The notes beneath the pieces are model-generated. The model worked only from the letters and a program-made list of their open reading frames with translations. It searched no databases and had not been told where the DNA came from. 64,000 bases of DNA from Salticus scenicus (Eukaryota; Arthropoda; Arachnida; Araneae; Salticidae), in NCBI GenBank assembly GCA_963930645.1, contig OZ005662.1:78834841-78898840 (forward strand), written 5' to 3'. Below are positions 45,140-57,439 of this stretch, piece after piece (the first letter of the stretch is position 1; the number at the start of each line of letters is the position of its first letter). A program made the position numbers and the translations under genes.

Positions 45140-45185
45140 CTTTTAGGCACGGAGTATTATTTAAATAATACTCCGTGCTTTTAGG
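45140..45185. mobile_element. 30-bp perfect palindrome with exact 8-bp direct repeats
   Basis: CTTTTAGG at 45140-45147 and again at 45178-45185 flank a perfect palindrome at 45148-45177 whose half is CACGGAGTATTATTT. It looks like two transposon ends joined directly with a target duplication and no interior. Confidence 0.65.
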
Positions 45186-45479
45186 TATAGTTCGACTTTC
45201 ACGAGTTGGCCCCTGTCAATCATGTGTGACGTAGGCAGCGACTAAGACTCCTATATGTAGGAGTTCTAGCAGCGACGATTCTATTACCTTGAAATCGTTT
45301 GAAGGGGAAAAGGGAGGTCGTCTGCAACCTTTTCAAGTTTTACGACATTTTGGCGATTTTTTTTTTATTAACTATCTGCTTATTTCCAAATTAAGAGAAC
45401 TGTTGGACTTTCTAGTATGTTATATAATAAAAGTAATATTTCTTTATTTTTCTTTTTCTCTTTTTGAAATCATTATTTA

Positions 45480-46070
45480 AAAGAAGAAAATGATTGATTA
45501 TTTTAAAAATCAAATAAAGAATTGCACTCCAATAATTTGAATTTTCCATGAAATTTTATTTTATTTATTTATTATTATTTACATATTTTTAATATTTAGA
45601 CTGAATACATGGAAGTTTAAAGCCATAATATCAATAATATAAGAAATTATCTCATTTATTTACAATTGATGTGAATGCAAACTTTCTGAGAGCTGTTGGA
45701 TATAATACTGTAAATTATGTGTACAGCTCAATTTATTTTAATAAATTGCCCCATTTGTTTATTCAATATTTAAAGAAATGTTTTTCTTAATTAAAAAAAA
45801 AAAAAAAAAAAAAGGCATAATTTCCCCCTCCCCCCACCCAAATTTTTATTTTTTTAATCTTTTCAAACAAAATTAAGAAGTATTAATTACTTAGTTTCGT
45901 CTGTCTATTAGTCCTAAAGATAACTTTCCTAAATATGCTTGGGTAATCATAAATTTTATACATTACTGCAGGGCATTACATTATACCTAATGAAAAAAAT
46001 CTTTTAAGTGCATTTTAACAACTACTATAGCGTAAATACTTCGAAATTTGTAACTATATAAGAGAATATC
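45480..46070. other. AT-rich DNA, no gene seen
   Basis: Poly-A near 45792-45813 and short low-complexity frames. Confidence 0.45.
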
Positions 46071-46077
46071 TGTTGAC

Positions 46078-46140
46078 AATGGATTCGATCTCAGTACCTC
46101 CAACTTTGAGTGCTGAACTTCCCAGCCGCTAGTGGGGAGG
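46078..46140 (-). repeat. SINE S1 head fragment
   Basis: The minus strand reads CCACTAGCGGCTGGGAAGTT then CAGCACTCAAAGTTGGAGGT and ACTGAGATCGAATCC, matching the tRNA-related head only. Confidence 0.5.
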
Positions 46141-46319
46141 CAATAAAATAAAATACATTATGCGATGAAACTGAAAATTTTTCGAAACATTTGTAATTTT
46201 TTTCTTTTCCTTTTCTTTCTTTTTTAACTGTATCTTTAATATTTAATGCACTATACATGATGCATATTTTCTTAGACACTATACGGAAAAATGAAATTGC
46301 AGAAATACAGCCTAATTTG

Positions 46320-48040
46320 TACTTTATCTTTAAAAGTAAAACTATTAAAGTCTCTTTTTTTTCCTTTTCTGAAATAAAATGTGTGGACCGACAGTAATTT
46401 ATAATCTATATAAGCAGCACGGTTTTTCTTTGTTGTTTAAATGCATTGCTAACAACATCTTTATCTAAATAAGGTATTAGTGCCTATTGAAAATGCAGGC
46501 CTAAATGAAGCTTTGTTGTTATTATTATATATTATGTCATTGATTTTTAAATGTTAACACATGTTCTTTTCAATAGGCAAAACGGATTTCAGCTGGCGAG
46601 AAGTAAAAACTATTGGCTTGCTACTGTTATCATAGCAACCTTCTTTTTTCTCCAGCCATTCATTCTTTTCAAATCGCGCGCCCCTTCCTTAAGGTTGATG
46701 TGTACCCGCCATCTTGAATATTGAAGGTTCCATGTTAACCTATGGGGAAATTTTGTCTCTTAATAATTAATTAAAAAACCAATAGATTTGCAAAATATTT
46801 GTCAGTGTTGTAGAGGACAACTTTTCACACCTTTTTACAGTTTTATTTTTTTGAAGAAATGATTTTTAACGCATTTAAATTAAATTTATTCTGGGCGAAT
46901 TTGCATATGTTTTACTTTAAACATCGATAACTTTAGTTCAATTAGGAAAATTTAAAAAGAAAAACTCTTCAGAGATGTAAAATTTATTTTTGTTTAGTGT
47001 CATACCACTTTTATTCACTTTTATGCATTTAATTTTTTATAAAACGGCCGAAAAATTAAAAAAATATTGCGATCTTCTTTTATTTTCAATCTCTGTAGAG
47101 GGGAAAATGATGGATCGTGATAAATTACTTCCTGTGTCGCTAACTTTTACTCGTGTACCCTTCGGCTATAAATGACAATTGGAAGAGGACGTAAGCACTT
47201 TTCACTCGTATTTCTTGTAGAAAAAGATGTTTCTCCAGATATAGTGTAATAATTCATATTACGTATTTGTACTATAAGCAGAATAGTGTGTTTTGTTCAA
47301 AGGCGTAAACAGAGAAAAATAGTTTTTCACACATCCTTTATATTAAAATAATAATAAAAAAAAAATACATCCATTAAATTCTATTTTTGAAATGCAAAAT
47401 GCGAATTTATAAAATCAATTTCAGGATCTTTCGTAATTCGTCCTCTAAAGTTAAAGGGGAGGGGTGTAGCAAAGCGTGATTTTTAACAGGTCTATTCCCT
47501 CTAAGAAGTTTTTTTTTTTAAAATGATATGCATAATAATCTTCGTTTAAAATGTAACAAATGCTATTACAGAATTAAAATTTATAAATTTCAAGAATTTT
47601 CTAAATTAAAATAATAGGATATGGAGCAAGAACTTTTCATATAAGATTTTAGATGTCAAGAAAAATAAATAAAAGAAAAGAAAGAAATATATATAGCTTT
47701 TTTTTTATTATTATTATTACAGGCATGAATGCCTAAATTACCGATTTCAGAGTTTTAAATAAATCATTCCTTCTTTCCCCTCACCCCGAATCTCAAAAGA
47801 AGATAAGGAATAAAGCGTTTTTTTCATATATTCATTTCCATCTCCAGGGAAAAAAGATATATATATATATACATATACAGTTCTATATAAATGTTCATAT
47901 GATTCTTATTTTAAAAGTAACTCATGAATATTTAACAATAATAATCCTATTTTTATTTATATATTTTTCTTTTTTTTTTTTTTTCATTTTCCAAAGGAGT
48001 TAGGAGATGTTTTGGTGTTAGGATTAAGGTCAATAAATTT
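46320..48040. other. No recognisable gene
   Basis: 46670-47200 is slightly less AT-rich (TTAAGGTTGATGTGTACCCG, CTCTGTAGAGGGGAAAATGA) but has only short frames and no repeat partner in the window. It may be unique sequence or an old element. (TA)n lies near 47858-47875. Confidence 0.4.
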
Positions 48041-48054
48041 CACGGCTAATTTAG

Positions 48055-48240
48055 GTTCCTAGGCGTAGTTGGTACCACCCTACCATGTTTGTACGGGGTA
48101 CCAGCCCGTATTTACGCGATTTTTGGAGAAAACCAAGGAAAACTCTGAACGGCTATATCGTAGAGCGTGGCCTGGTATCGAACCCAGTACTTCTCTTTTA
48201 AGAGTTTTGAGCGCAAAACTGCTGGGCCACTGGTGAGGCG
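48055..48240 (-). repeat. SINE S1 fragment
   Basis: The minus strand has CCACTGGTGGCCCAGCAGTT-like head remnants, GGGTTCGATACCAGG (B box), GAGTTTTCCTTGGTTTTCTC and GCGTAAATACGGGCTGGTAC. The frames crossing it are not genes. Confidence 0.65.
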
Positions 48241-48249
48241 GGTAGTGGC

Positions 48250-49600
48250 AGAAATGGGAAGGTGGGGGGTAAAACTTGTTTTCATGTAATCCATCATATG
48301 TCAAAAGAAAAAAAGAAATAAAACACATACTATATACATAGGATCATTTCATTAAAATGTATTAAATACGAATTTCAAACACTTTAAATTGCTCCCCCAC
48401 CCTATAAATAAATAAATGAATAAAAAATCACTAGAGTAGAAAAACAAGATATTTAATATGTCTTTTCATAAATCAAAGGAGAAAATATACCCATAAAACT
48501 TTTTATATGTAACTATATATACCTAAGAATCATATTTAAGATTAAAACCCTTCCCCCTCTATCAGGGAAAGAGGGGGGCATAACATGTTTTACAGTATCA
48601 CTTTCAAAAGTCTGTAGTGATTTTGTTGAAACTGGATATGAAATGGCAGTATTATTTATTGAGCATTTCCGAACTATCATTTTGTAACAGAACTGTCTTT
48701 GAATAAGTTTCCACTGCAACGCTAGATTCTTACAAACACATTAAAATGAAAAAAAATAAAATAAAATAAATAAAAAATAAAATAAATCAATAAATAAATC
48801 AAATCAAATCAAATTATAGTTTTTAAATGATAACTTTGACAATATATATTACACACTTTTATGATATAAAGGTCAAAATAATTTCAGCAATGCTAGAAAA
48901 AGTGATCCCACGTTTCGAACCTGCGTTTTCTTAGCATATGTGCTCATAAACTAAGCTCCCCAGTGCCTACCTAATCTACACTAATCACTCTCACAAGAGA
49001 CGGAATTTTCCCTTCTGTTTCTGTGAATAGAGACGCAGTCTTTTGAATGAAATTTATTTCGTCTTATTTAACTCCATGTCCATTATTAATTTCCGACCAA
49101 AAAGGAGATGTGTAAGACATTTTAACTCCAAAACGAATAGGCCGCTCTCAGTGTGATATTTTTATTAGAAAGCTTGTTACTGGTGTATTTCTTAGCTATG
49201 TGCAATGAAAATCTGTTCGACAAATATTTTAATATAATTAAAATGTGTGTATGTGTGTGTGTGGTTTTTTTTTTTTCCTTTTCTTTTCTTTTTCGGGGCA
49301 CTTAGTACTGATATTTGAAAATTTGCAAGCAATTTCCAACTCCTGTTGAGTGATAAATCAAACGGTTTTTAGATAGAAGTAATAAAATTAAATAAAGCAT
49401 ACCAATAGTATTACAAATTTTTATTTAGTATTTCTGCTAAAAATAAAATTTTTAGTTGAAGTCTGCTTCACAATGAGTAAAGAAGAAAAAATATTTTTTC
49501 TAAAGTATGCGTAGTTGTAATTACATAAAAAAGGATAAATAAGAGTATATTTATAAATAATATATTAGAATGGTATTCTGATTTCTAATGTACTGTCGTT
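48250..49600. other. AT-rich DNA; tRNA-like scrap at 48900-49005
   Basis: The minus strand at 48900-49005 has AGCTTAGTTTATGAGC and GCAGGTTCGAAACGTGGG, suggestive of A and B boxes, but the T stem does not pair. Possibly another old SINE. GTGTGTGTG near 49245. Confidence 0.3.
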
Positions 49601-49624
49601 TGATTTTAATAAATATAATCTACT

Positions 49625-50995
49625 TAAATGAAGAGAGGTGTCTGCGTGTGTGTATCTCTGTGAGCATGTGTGTGTGCACGCGTTGTGGTGCTTGCACAAC
49701 TGATCGCAGAGTTACAAAACTCGGCAAATGGATAGCCGGGATTCTGCAAGTGTACACCTCATCGAGATTTTTTTTCGAATTTTGAATTTGAATTTTGAAT
49801 TTTTTTCTACCTATCTTATGTATTCATATATCGGTTTCATTTCCTAAAATTTACTCTTACATTTCAATCGTCTGTGTATCTTAACGACTTTTAAGTGTTT
49901 ATTTTATTTTATTTATTTTTTATTTATTTATTAATTTTCCTTTTAATTTTATTTTAAGGCTATAAACTCTTTATTTTTTATTTATTTAATTCATTCATAC
50001 ATGTGAAAGCGATTTATTATTATTATTTATACATTATATTTACTGAAATCAAATGGCAATACAATAGAAAAAACTAAACATATTAAATTTTAAATAAGAT
50101 ATATATATATACATATATTTATAACAGTTATGTTTATGTATACTTTTTTTAATATAATTAATTGTAGTAAAATTATAAATTTATTCTATTTGAATTTTTA
50201 TAATTCTACAGTGAGGGCAAATAAACTGAGTGATTGGGTCTTGCTAATACATGGTACAAAAATGAAAAGGCTGGGATATATCCATCTGCAAAATCGTAGT
50301 TCTTGAACAATAACAGCTCCATCTGTCGTCCAATAAATAACTAAACTAAAATTTCGAGAAATGTCGCTGAGTTAGGCAGTGAGACCTGGTTGTATAGACT
50401 TGAGCCGACATAACACGAGAGAGAAAGATGCTGCCAAACGCAGCGGGTACGCGAACTAATGCTCAAAGGGATTCATTTCAATGGGATTTATTGTATATTT
50501 TTATGTATATAAAGTGTTTAAAAAAAAAACAGTGTTCAATTTTGAGAATTCATTTAAATACAGTGACCAGCAAATCTACCAAAACCTGCTAGTAAATAAA
50601 TAAATAAAAAACATTTCGCTTTCAATTAAATGAATTAAATAAATACTGTAAAATACGTTGCTGTAATACACATACGATTGCAATGCAAGAAAAAAAAAAT
50701 TCGCATTTACGTGAAGGAATTAAATAAATAAATAAATAAACAATCTAAAATGCGTTGTATTATACGCAGACGACTAAAGTGAAAGAATAAATTTTAGAAA
50801 ATGAATCAGAAAAGCCAATGGATAAAATCGGAAAAAAAACTAATTAAAAAAAAAAAAAAGTCGATGAAGTACACACCTGCAATGCCCCAACAACCACTCT
50901 GCTAAGTTGTGTAGCTCTGAGATTAGTAGTCTGAGCTCCAGCGCGCAGATAGAGAGACACACACACACTTCTCTTTATTTATATAATACTAGTTA
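49625..50995 (+). repeat. Repeat L, copy 3, with an inverted L scrap at its right end
   Basis: 49630-49790 (CTGATCGCAGAGTTACAAAA, CCTCATCGAGATTTTTTTCG) matches 30170-30305, and 50210-50400 matches 30870-31050. The same hallmark appears inverted at 50850-50985 (TCGATGAAGTACACACC, GTAGCTCTGAGATTAGTAGT, CACACACACACTTCTC) and ends ACTAGTTAGTTATAGAGCGA. Confidence 0.55.
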
Positions 50996-51980
50996 GTTAT
51001 AGAGCGACTAAGGCGCCCGTTGAAAAATGATCACTTCATTTTATTTATTTCTCACTTCAAATAATTCGTTTGCTAGCAAGCCCGTGCGAAATTTTCGCAC
51101 TTTATTTATCTCTTCGTTACTTTTAAAATTTAAAATTATTATTATTATTTTTTTTTTTTTTTATAGACGTCATTTTTTCATATGCACGAGCAAATTTAAT
51201 GTTTTATTTATTTATTTATGTATTATGATTGTTATTATTTATTCATTTATTTATTTTTTATTTTTTTCACGTGAAAGCATATTTCATTTTATGCTGAAAA
51301 AAAAAAAGGCAACAATTAAAAATATAAATGCCTATTTTAGAGCTATTTCTATATTTATATTTTTGTTAATTTTAAAATATCTAATCAAAAATTTGTTACA
51401 AATAAGGTACCAAATGAAAGGGGCGATTTTTTTTAATCCGTCGGATTAAACAGCTTATCGATTTAGATTTTTTAAAATTACATAAAGTATGAAAATTAAG
51501 TGGCGGTTCAAACACAGATAGTGTCCAAGGAAATCTCTTAGCCTTGACAGAGTCGGTCAGTAAGTGATGAGCGTAAGTATATATGCTGATAGAACATGTG
51601 CAAAACTTAATTTGGAGTAAGAAATTGCAAAAAATACTGTTATATTTAAAAAAAAAAGAAAGAAAGAAAAAGAAAGAAATTTATACAATAACTTAAAAGT
51701 AAAGATTTATTTTATGAGAAATATAAACTAACCACATAATATGCGACGACAACGCTAATTATACATATTACTAAATTCAACAAAACTATTTACATTTTAC
51801 AAGTGATTCAAATTTATGATTGTACATAGAACATTATTAAAAGTAGAAAAATAAATTTGTAGGAAGAAATGACAATGAATAATGTTGTAAATAAAATTTA
51901 AATTATAAGAAAAAAAGAAAAAAAAAATGGAAAAGAATTTATATATATATATATAATCAGAAATACACTGTCTACCTTAC
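50996..51980. other. AT-rich DNA, no gene supported
   Basis: A 140-codon plus frame at 51027-51449 runs through poly-T and poly-A and is mostly F, I, L, Y and K. No domain is visible. Confidence 0.45.
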
Positions 51981-51989
51981 AGTATTTGG

Positions 51990-52721
51990 ATACTTTCAAA
52001 TTTAGACGTTTTGTCAAATATCTGGAAATATTCTTTAGGAATTATCTCGAAACTTTAAAAGTATAAAGAATATATACAAAATATTCTAATGTTCTAAAAT
52101 AATGCCTTATATATTTCAGTTATTATTCAGTTCAGTTATTCCTTATATATAAACTAATGCCTACCTTATATGTTATACCTCATACATTTTAGCAAAAGTT
52201 TTGTCCTGAAGAGGAAAAGAGGACTAGTAAAAATTAAACAAAAATCAAAATGTTTTGTGTCACCCTATAAAAAATAATGTTTCAAATGCGTTTTAGCTAC
52301 AGTATAGGATCCTTCTAATTATCTGTATAAAATTGTATGAGGCTGCCATATATTTTCATGGCGATAAGAGTTTCTTTAAATAAATATTTAAAAAAAAACT
52401 TTCTATCATAACACGTAGGGTGTTAGACCCAGCGAAAAGCCATTTTTAGGAAACTTGTCATACAAAATTAGACCTAGTCTATTGCAACCAGAATGTAAAA
52501 ATGTTACATATTTTACAAAATATGAGCATTTTTACTAAATAATTTTAACTTCGTATGCGCAAGCTTTAAAAAAAAATTTCATTTGCATAATTTAGCAGCC
52601 AAAATCAGTGAGCTACTTATATGAAAACTCCAAAGAAATATCGTGAATATATATATATATATATGAGAGATAGAATGGATAGAATTTCAGTCCCCCCCCG
52701 CCCCAAATAAATAATAATAAA

Positions 52722-52753
<32 letters not shown>

Positions 52754-53490
52754 GAAGAAGTAAGAAAGAAAGGTGATAAGGGGTTTAATCAATATTTATT
52801 TATACTCAGCAAATACTGTATTGTCATTGGACCTTGACTAAATAAAAATAAAAATTTGAATAAAATCCCCCTCATAATATATAGCTTTTATTTTGAGAGG
52901 AACTAAAATTCTGTTTATTCTGTCGCTCACAACCTGATTGTTCTTTCATATAAGTAGTTCAATAGGTTTGGCTATTAAATAACACCGATAAAATTTTTCA
53001 AAAACTTCCGCATGCGTAGTTACAAATAATTTAGTAAAAATGCTCATGTGTCGTAAGATATTTAGCATTTTTGCATTCTATTTGCTGCATGCTGTGTCTA
53101 ATGTAGTAAATAAAGTTTCCTAAAAATGGCTTTGCGTTGGGTCTAATACTTTAAATATATATTGGGTCTAATACTCTAATACGTTGGGTGTTACAATTAA
53201 AAATGTGCCCTCCCCCCTTTTTCCCCCCCCCCCAATTTTTCAAAGAAACTGTTATACTTCTATGAATATAAATGGCAGACTCATAAAAAGTTATACAGGT
53301 AATTAAAAGCATCCGCATAATCACATACTACAGTGAAAATGCATTTCAATCCTTACTTTTACAGGGTGATCTAAAAAAACATTTGCTGAAATATATGAGG
53401 TTTTACAGGTTCTTTATACTTCTAAAGTTTCAAGAGAATCCCTAAAGCATTTTCTTAGATATTTAACAAAAGCGTCTAAATTCGAAAAAT
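51990..53490. repeat. Imperfect 1.5-kb palindrome
   Basis: The arm 51990-52690 (AAATTTAGACGTTTTGTCAA, GGGTGTTAGACCCAGCG, AGCCATTTTTAGGAAACTTG) is inverted at about 52905-53490. The centre holds a C run and a long poly-A (52711-52744). The arms are clearly diverged, so the structure is old. Outside it, 51725-51830 and 53507-53610 share direct similarity. Confidence 0.6.
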
Positions 53491-53762
53491 CAAGCATATA
53501 CTAACCACATACTTAGCAGCTATATATCAGCACAAATTATACATGTTACTATATTTTTAAAAAAAAATTACTTTTATTTTACAAATGGTTATAATTTATG
53601 ACTATATATAGAACATTTTTGAAGGTTTTTCCTTTTTTTTTTTTTAGTGTTCATTTTCCTAATTTGGGCCTCAATAATATATTTCGGATTTCGGATTGAC
53701 ATTGATCGTGGATGACGAGGATCTATTAGTTCAGGGAGAAGACAGTCCAAATAGAAATTTTT

Positions 53763-54780
53763 ACTTTCCGAACACTATAGTGAGGAAAGTATTGTAATCA
53801 TGTCAAAAATCCGAATTCGAGATTTTGACGTTTCTATACGTTTTGAGGTCCCCTGAGTCCGTTTTCACTATTTTTACGATGATGTATGTATGTGTGTGTG
53901 TATGTGTGTATGTCTGTGGGTGAACACGCTAGCGTCTAAACGCTTCGTTCGATTAACCTGAAAGTTGGTACGCATATTGTAAGTCACCATAGTACGAACC
54001 CTATAGATTTTGCTGAATCTAGCACTTATAGTTTTTTTTACAGGGACACAAAGAAAAATTCTTTATCATTATGGCCTATGGGAGCAAAATCTTAAAAGTG
54101 CGATAGCATCTAAACGCCTTATTCAATTGAGCAAAAATTTTATACATATATTATAGATCACAAATACTCAATCTGTATAGATTTTGGAGAATCTAGCACT
54201 TATAGTTTTTTTACAGGGACACAAAGAAAAATTCTTTATCATTATGCCTATGGGGCCAAATTTTTAAAAATGTGATAGTGTCTAAACGCCTTATTAATCC
54301 GAGCAAAAAAATTGTACACATGTTATAGATCACAGTTGAACTAACTGTATAGATTTTGGTGAATCTAGCACAAAATTTTTTTTACAGGGACACAAAGAAA
54401 AATTCTTTATCATTATGGCCTATGGGACTAAATTTTTAAAAGTACGATAGCATCTAAACGCCTTATTGAATTCAGCTGAAAATTTATATGAGTATTATAA
54501 ATCACTGTTGCACTAACTATAAGCATTTTGGTGAATCTAACATTTATAGGTTTTTACAGGGACACAACGAAAATTTCTTTGTCATTATGATCTATGGGCT
54601 CAAAGTTCAGTAGCGTTAATTAAAACAACGTGTAATAGATGGAGAAAAATACTCAAACACTCTATTATGGTTTTCTCTCTTTTGTTTGTTTAACAACTAC
54701 TCTTTCTTTACTTTATCTACAAAACTGTTAATTACTCAATGTTCGGAAAGTCGAGTGGAGTCACTCCAGATTTTTTAATT
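53763..54780 (+). repeat. SF superfamily member e4 with internal tandem repeats
   Basis: 5' stem-loop ACTTTCC/GGAAAGT then ATTGTAATC; TCTATACGTTTTGAGGTCCC and CTGAGTCC; (GT/AT)n microsatellite; then about four ~173-bp units. 3' end TGTTCGGAAAGTCGAGT with the dyad GGAGTCACTCC, then AGATTTTTT. A second inverted copy of this 3' end lies at 56943-57005. Confidence 0.75.
53925..54560 (+). repeat. Tandem array, about four units of ~173 bp
   Basis: The phrases GCGTCTAAACGC (53930, 54103, 54279, 54449) and GAATCTAGCAC or its variant (54010, 54184, 54357, 54531) recur every 171-176 bp. Each unit also has ACAGGGACACAAAGAAAAAT. It is internal to e4. Confidence 0.75.
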
Positions 54781-54789
54781 TTGATTCCA

Positions 54790-55100
54790 TTTTATTTTTC
54801 CAAAATTCGTCATTTTTTTCTATTTTATAACCTTTCTTTGTCCACATTATAAAGACACAATATTCCCTGTTAGTTATGTGAAGTTGTCCCTGTATTTGAC
54901 AATAAAATTTATGGTTTGTATTTATATTACCATTTTCATTTCTTTGTTTATTAAAAGTCCAAAATGTAAATTTTCTTATCGTATTCCTTCCTCTGTGGTT
55001 AGCATTTCACATGTTTGTGAAATACTCCAAATCTTCAAAATGTAACCAACAGTACGATAAGGAACTTTTGCAAATGCCTCGGGGAACATACAAGTAGTTC
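54790..55100. other. AT-rich DNA, no gene seen
   Basis: Nothing recognisable. Confidence 0.45.
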
Positions 55101-55106
55101 TTTCAG

Positions 55107-55155
55107 GTTTCAATTAGAGCCCCCGATTCACACCGAGGGCTCTAGTTTCAATTAG
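55107..55155. other. 27-bp hairpin insert between exact 11-bp direct repeats
   Basis: GTTTCAATTAG at 55107-55117 and 55145-55155 flank AGCCCCCGATTCACACC plus GAGGGCTCTA. AGAGCCC and GGGCTCT can pair across the boundary. It could be a tiny insertion footprint or a templated repair event. Confidence 0.5.
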
Positions 55156-55659
55156 TAATAAGAGAGGGGGGATCGGGAAGCTGTCAGAATGTCAGTGTAT
55201 ATTCGTTTCTCCTTTTTTGAAGTGAAGTGATGATTAAGAAGGACTTTTTTTTGTCACTACACAGCAACCTTAAAGTAAACTCTTCTAAAAAGAGGAGGAG
55301 TGAAGTGCCATCTCGTGAAAGTTGAACTATACACCAGTTTCTTATAAATACATTAAGCTTTCTTAGTCGAATTTGATTATGATTCAATAATTTTCTAACA
55401 AATTTGTACGTTTGGAAAGTAAAAATCCCATTTTAATAAAATAATTTCTTCTAATTTAATGATTGCGTTTTTAAAATTAAATACTACAGTATGATGGCAC
55501 TTATTTCTATTCAATTATGAAATACGCTGCTATTAGATTAGTGCTGTGAGGAAGCAAATTTTAAAATGAAAATAATCAGTATTTAGTACTAATGTGCTAT
55601 TCATAAAATTAATTTTCGAAGAGCTAAAAAAATGAATTAAATTTATTTTAATTTAGATT

Positions 55660-55860
55660 TTTAGGACTGAGGGCCTATTAGTCTCAGACAGCAATTTTTG
55701 CGTTGTCGTTTTCGATAGTTGGACATTTGTCGAAATCATTTTTTGATAGTTGGACATTTATCGAAATCTAAAATTTATCGAAAATATAATTGAATAATTT
55801 GAAAGCGATATTATAATTGGGAAGAAAAAAAAAAAAAACTAATAGTCCTCCGTCCTAAAC
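55660..55860. mobile_element. MITE with AGGACTGAGG/AGGACGGAGG ends
   Basis: TTAGGACTGAGGGCCTATTA at the left and the reverse complement TTAGGACGGAGGACTATTAG at the right. The inside has GATAGTTGGACATTTGTCGA twice. About 195 bp. The target duplication is unclear. Confidence 0.6.
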
Positions 55861-55869
55861 TAAATTCTG

Positions 55870-56690
55870 CTTTTGCCAGAATTTCATCAAAATCTTTTTT
55901 TTTTTTTTTGAAAGAAAAAGAAAAGAAAATTAATCCGCGTTTGTAATGATCAATAGATGGCGCTTTTTTAGCTTTTGTTGTTAGTAAATATAATAGCCAT
56001 GTGTATTTATTATTGTTCTTTTTGTTATTCTACTTAATATTCGTACTATAATTTCTACGCCATTACATCATGGACAATTGATTGCTTTTGGAAAAAAATA
56101 TTTTAGTTTATTCAAAGTTCGATCGAAAGTAGATTTTTAACTGAAGTTGAACAAATATTAGTTTCAAATCATCTGATTAGTAATTCTTAACTTCCATTAG
56201 CCGAAGCAACTGAAATTTTAAATTTGTCATTTGGAAATAAATGGAAGCTTAATTCTGGATTTCTTGATCCTTTGGAGTTACACTGTAGCACACAACAGTA
56301 TGTGTTATCTTTTTTACCGGATTTATTCATTTTTATTCAGTAAATATATGTGAAACTAAACATCGTACAGCAATGGCGGCTTGATGAAAGCCGAATTAAA
56401 GCATGGTTATTGTAATTTCTCCTTAGCCCACCAGAGGGCGAGCATTTCATTACAATCGCGGATTATAATCAGTATCGTTACAAGAGATATCGAAAACGTT
56501 TTTTTTAATAATTTTGAATTAGGAAATAAATAGTGCGCGTGCAATAATATGAAATAAAAATAAATAAAAATATGAATTTAATGATTTGATTTTTATATAA
56601 AACACGATCGCGTGCTATCTTAAAAAGTAGATGTAAAATTTAAAGTTTAATTTTCTTGGCAACAATTATAAATTAAAATAAATAATTTAA
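55870..56690. other. AT-rich DNA, no gene seen
   Basis: A block near 56330-56460 is somewhat less AT-rich but gives only short frames. Confidence 0.4.
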
Positions 56691-56699
56691 TGAAAGTTT

Positions 56700-56893
56700 A
56701 GAAGTTAGAATTTCTAATTTGTTTAAATAATAGTTTTGTTGTACAGATTCGAGAAGTTCAAAAAATGTTTGATATTGCCAAGGAGGTCCCATACTAAAAC
56801 TGTGACGAAAACAATCGCCAATCGAAATATATTCAGTTTCAAAGAAATCATTTAAATATAGTGCCCAGCAAAGCGGGCAAAGCCTGCTAGTAT
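56700..56893 (-). repeat. CTAG-family dispersed repeat
   Basis: Matches 7337-7520 in reverse complement, ending GCCCAGCAAAGCGGGCAAAG then CCTGCTAG before T. Confidence 0.65.
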
Positions 56894-56942
56894 ATATTAA
56901 ACTATAGCGATATATGGTTGAGAGAAAAATAGTAAGAAAAAA

Positions 56943-57010
56943 TTCTGGAGTGACTACAGTCGACTTTCCGAACATTGAGTAATTAACAGTTTTGTAGATA
57001 AAGTAAAGAA
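56943..57010 (-). repeat. SF 3'-end fragment (e4 type)
   Basis: TTCTGGAGTGACTACAGTCG then ACTTTCCGAACATTGAGTAA and AAACAAAGT-type sequence match 54690-54780 inverted. One dyad arm carries a base change (ACTACAG for ACTCCAC). Confidence 0.65.
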
Positions 57011-57221
57011 AGAGGAGTTTTTTTAGATTAAATTACCAAAGCCTAGAGCACTAGGAACTGTGCAAACCAAAGGACTTTTGCCTTTCGATGTTAATTTGAG
57101 TCAATACATCAGTTTCTGTTAATTTCAGTAAATCCATAGTGTGTAATGAAATCACATAAACAAATTTAACTTTAAAAATTTATTTACTTTCCATTTTGTT
57201 TTCTTTTCTTTGTTAACTTCA

Positions 57222-57262
57222 GTCCTGCCCCATTCATCCCCACATGTGGGGATGAATAGGAC
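57222..57262. repeat. Palindrome around CCCCACATGTGGGG
   Basis: TTCATCCCCACA and its mirror form a perfect 24-bp palindrome (57233-57256), with GTCCT/AGGAC mirrored further out. Possibly the joined ends of a small element; no direct repeat is seen outside. Confidence 0.45.
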
Positions 57263-57439
57263 AATGCACAAGCATGTAAAAAAAAAGAAAAAAAAATTAT
57301 TATTAATTAAAAATGATAACATTTTATTAAACTTAGTATGTTTATTTGTAACTCATTACTGAAATGTGCTTATGAGCAATGTTACAAAATTCTGAATTAT
57401 TGAATTCTGAATTATTCTGACTTGAATTTTTTTTTTAAA

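Noticed and set aside
48900..49005. tRNA or intact SINE on the minus strand
   Set aside because: Box-like motifs are present but the T stem does not pair and no second copy is in the window.
51027..51449. 140-codon plus-strand open frame
   Set aside because: Mostly translated T and A tracts; no domain; AT-rich chance frame.
53925..54560. CRISPR-like array
   Set aside because: Repeats are ~173 bp with no unique spacers between them, and the genome context is eukaryotic.
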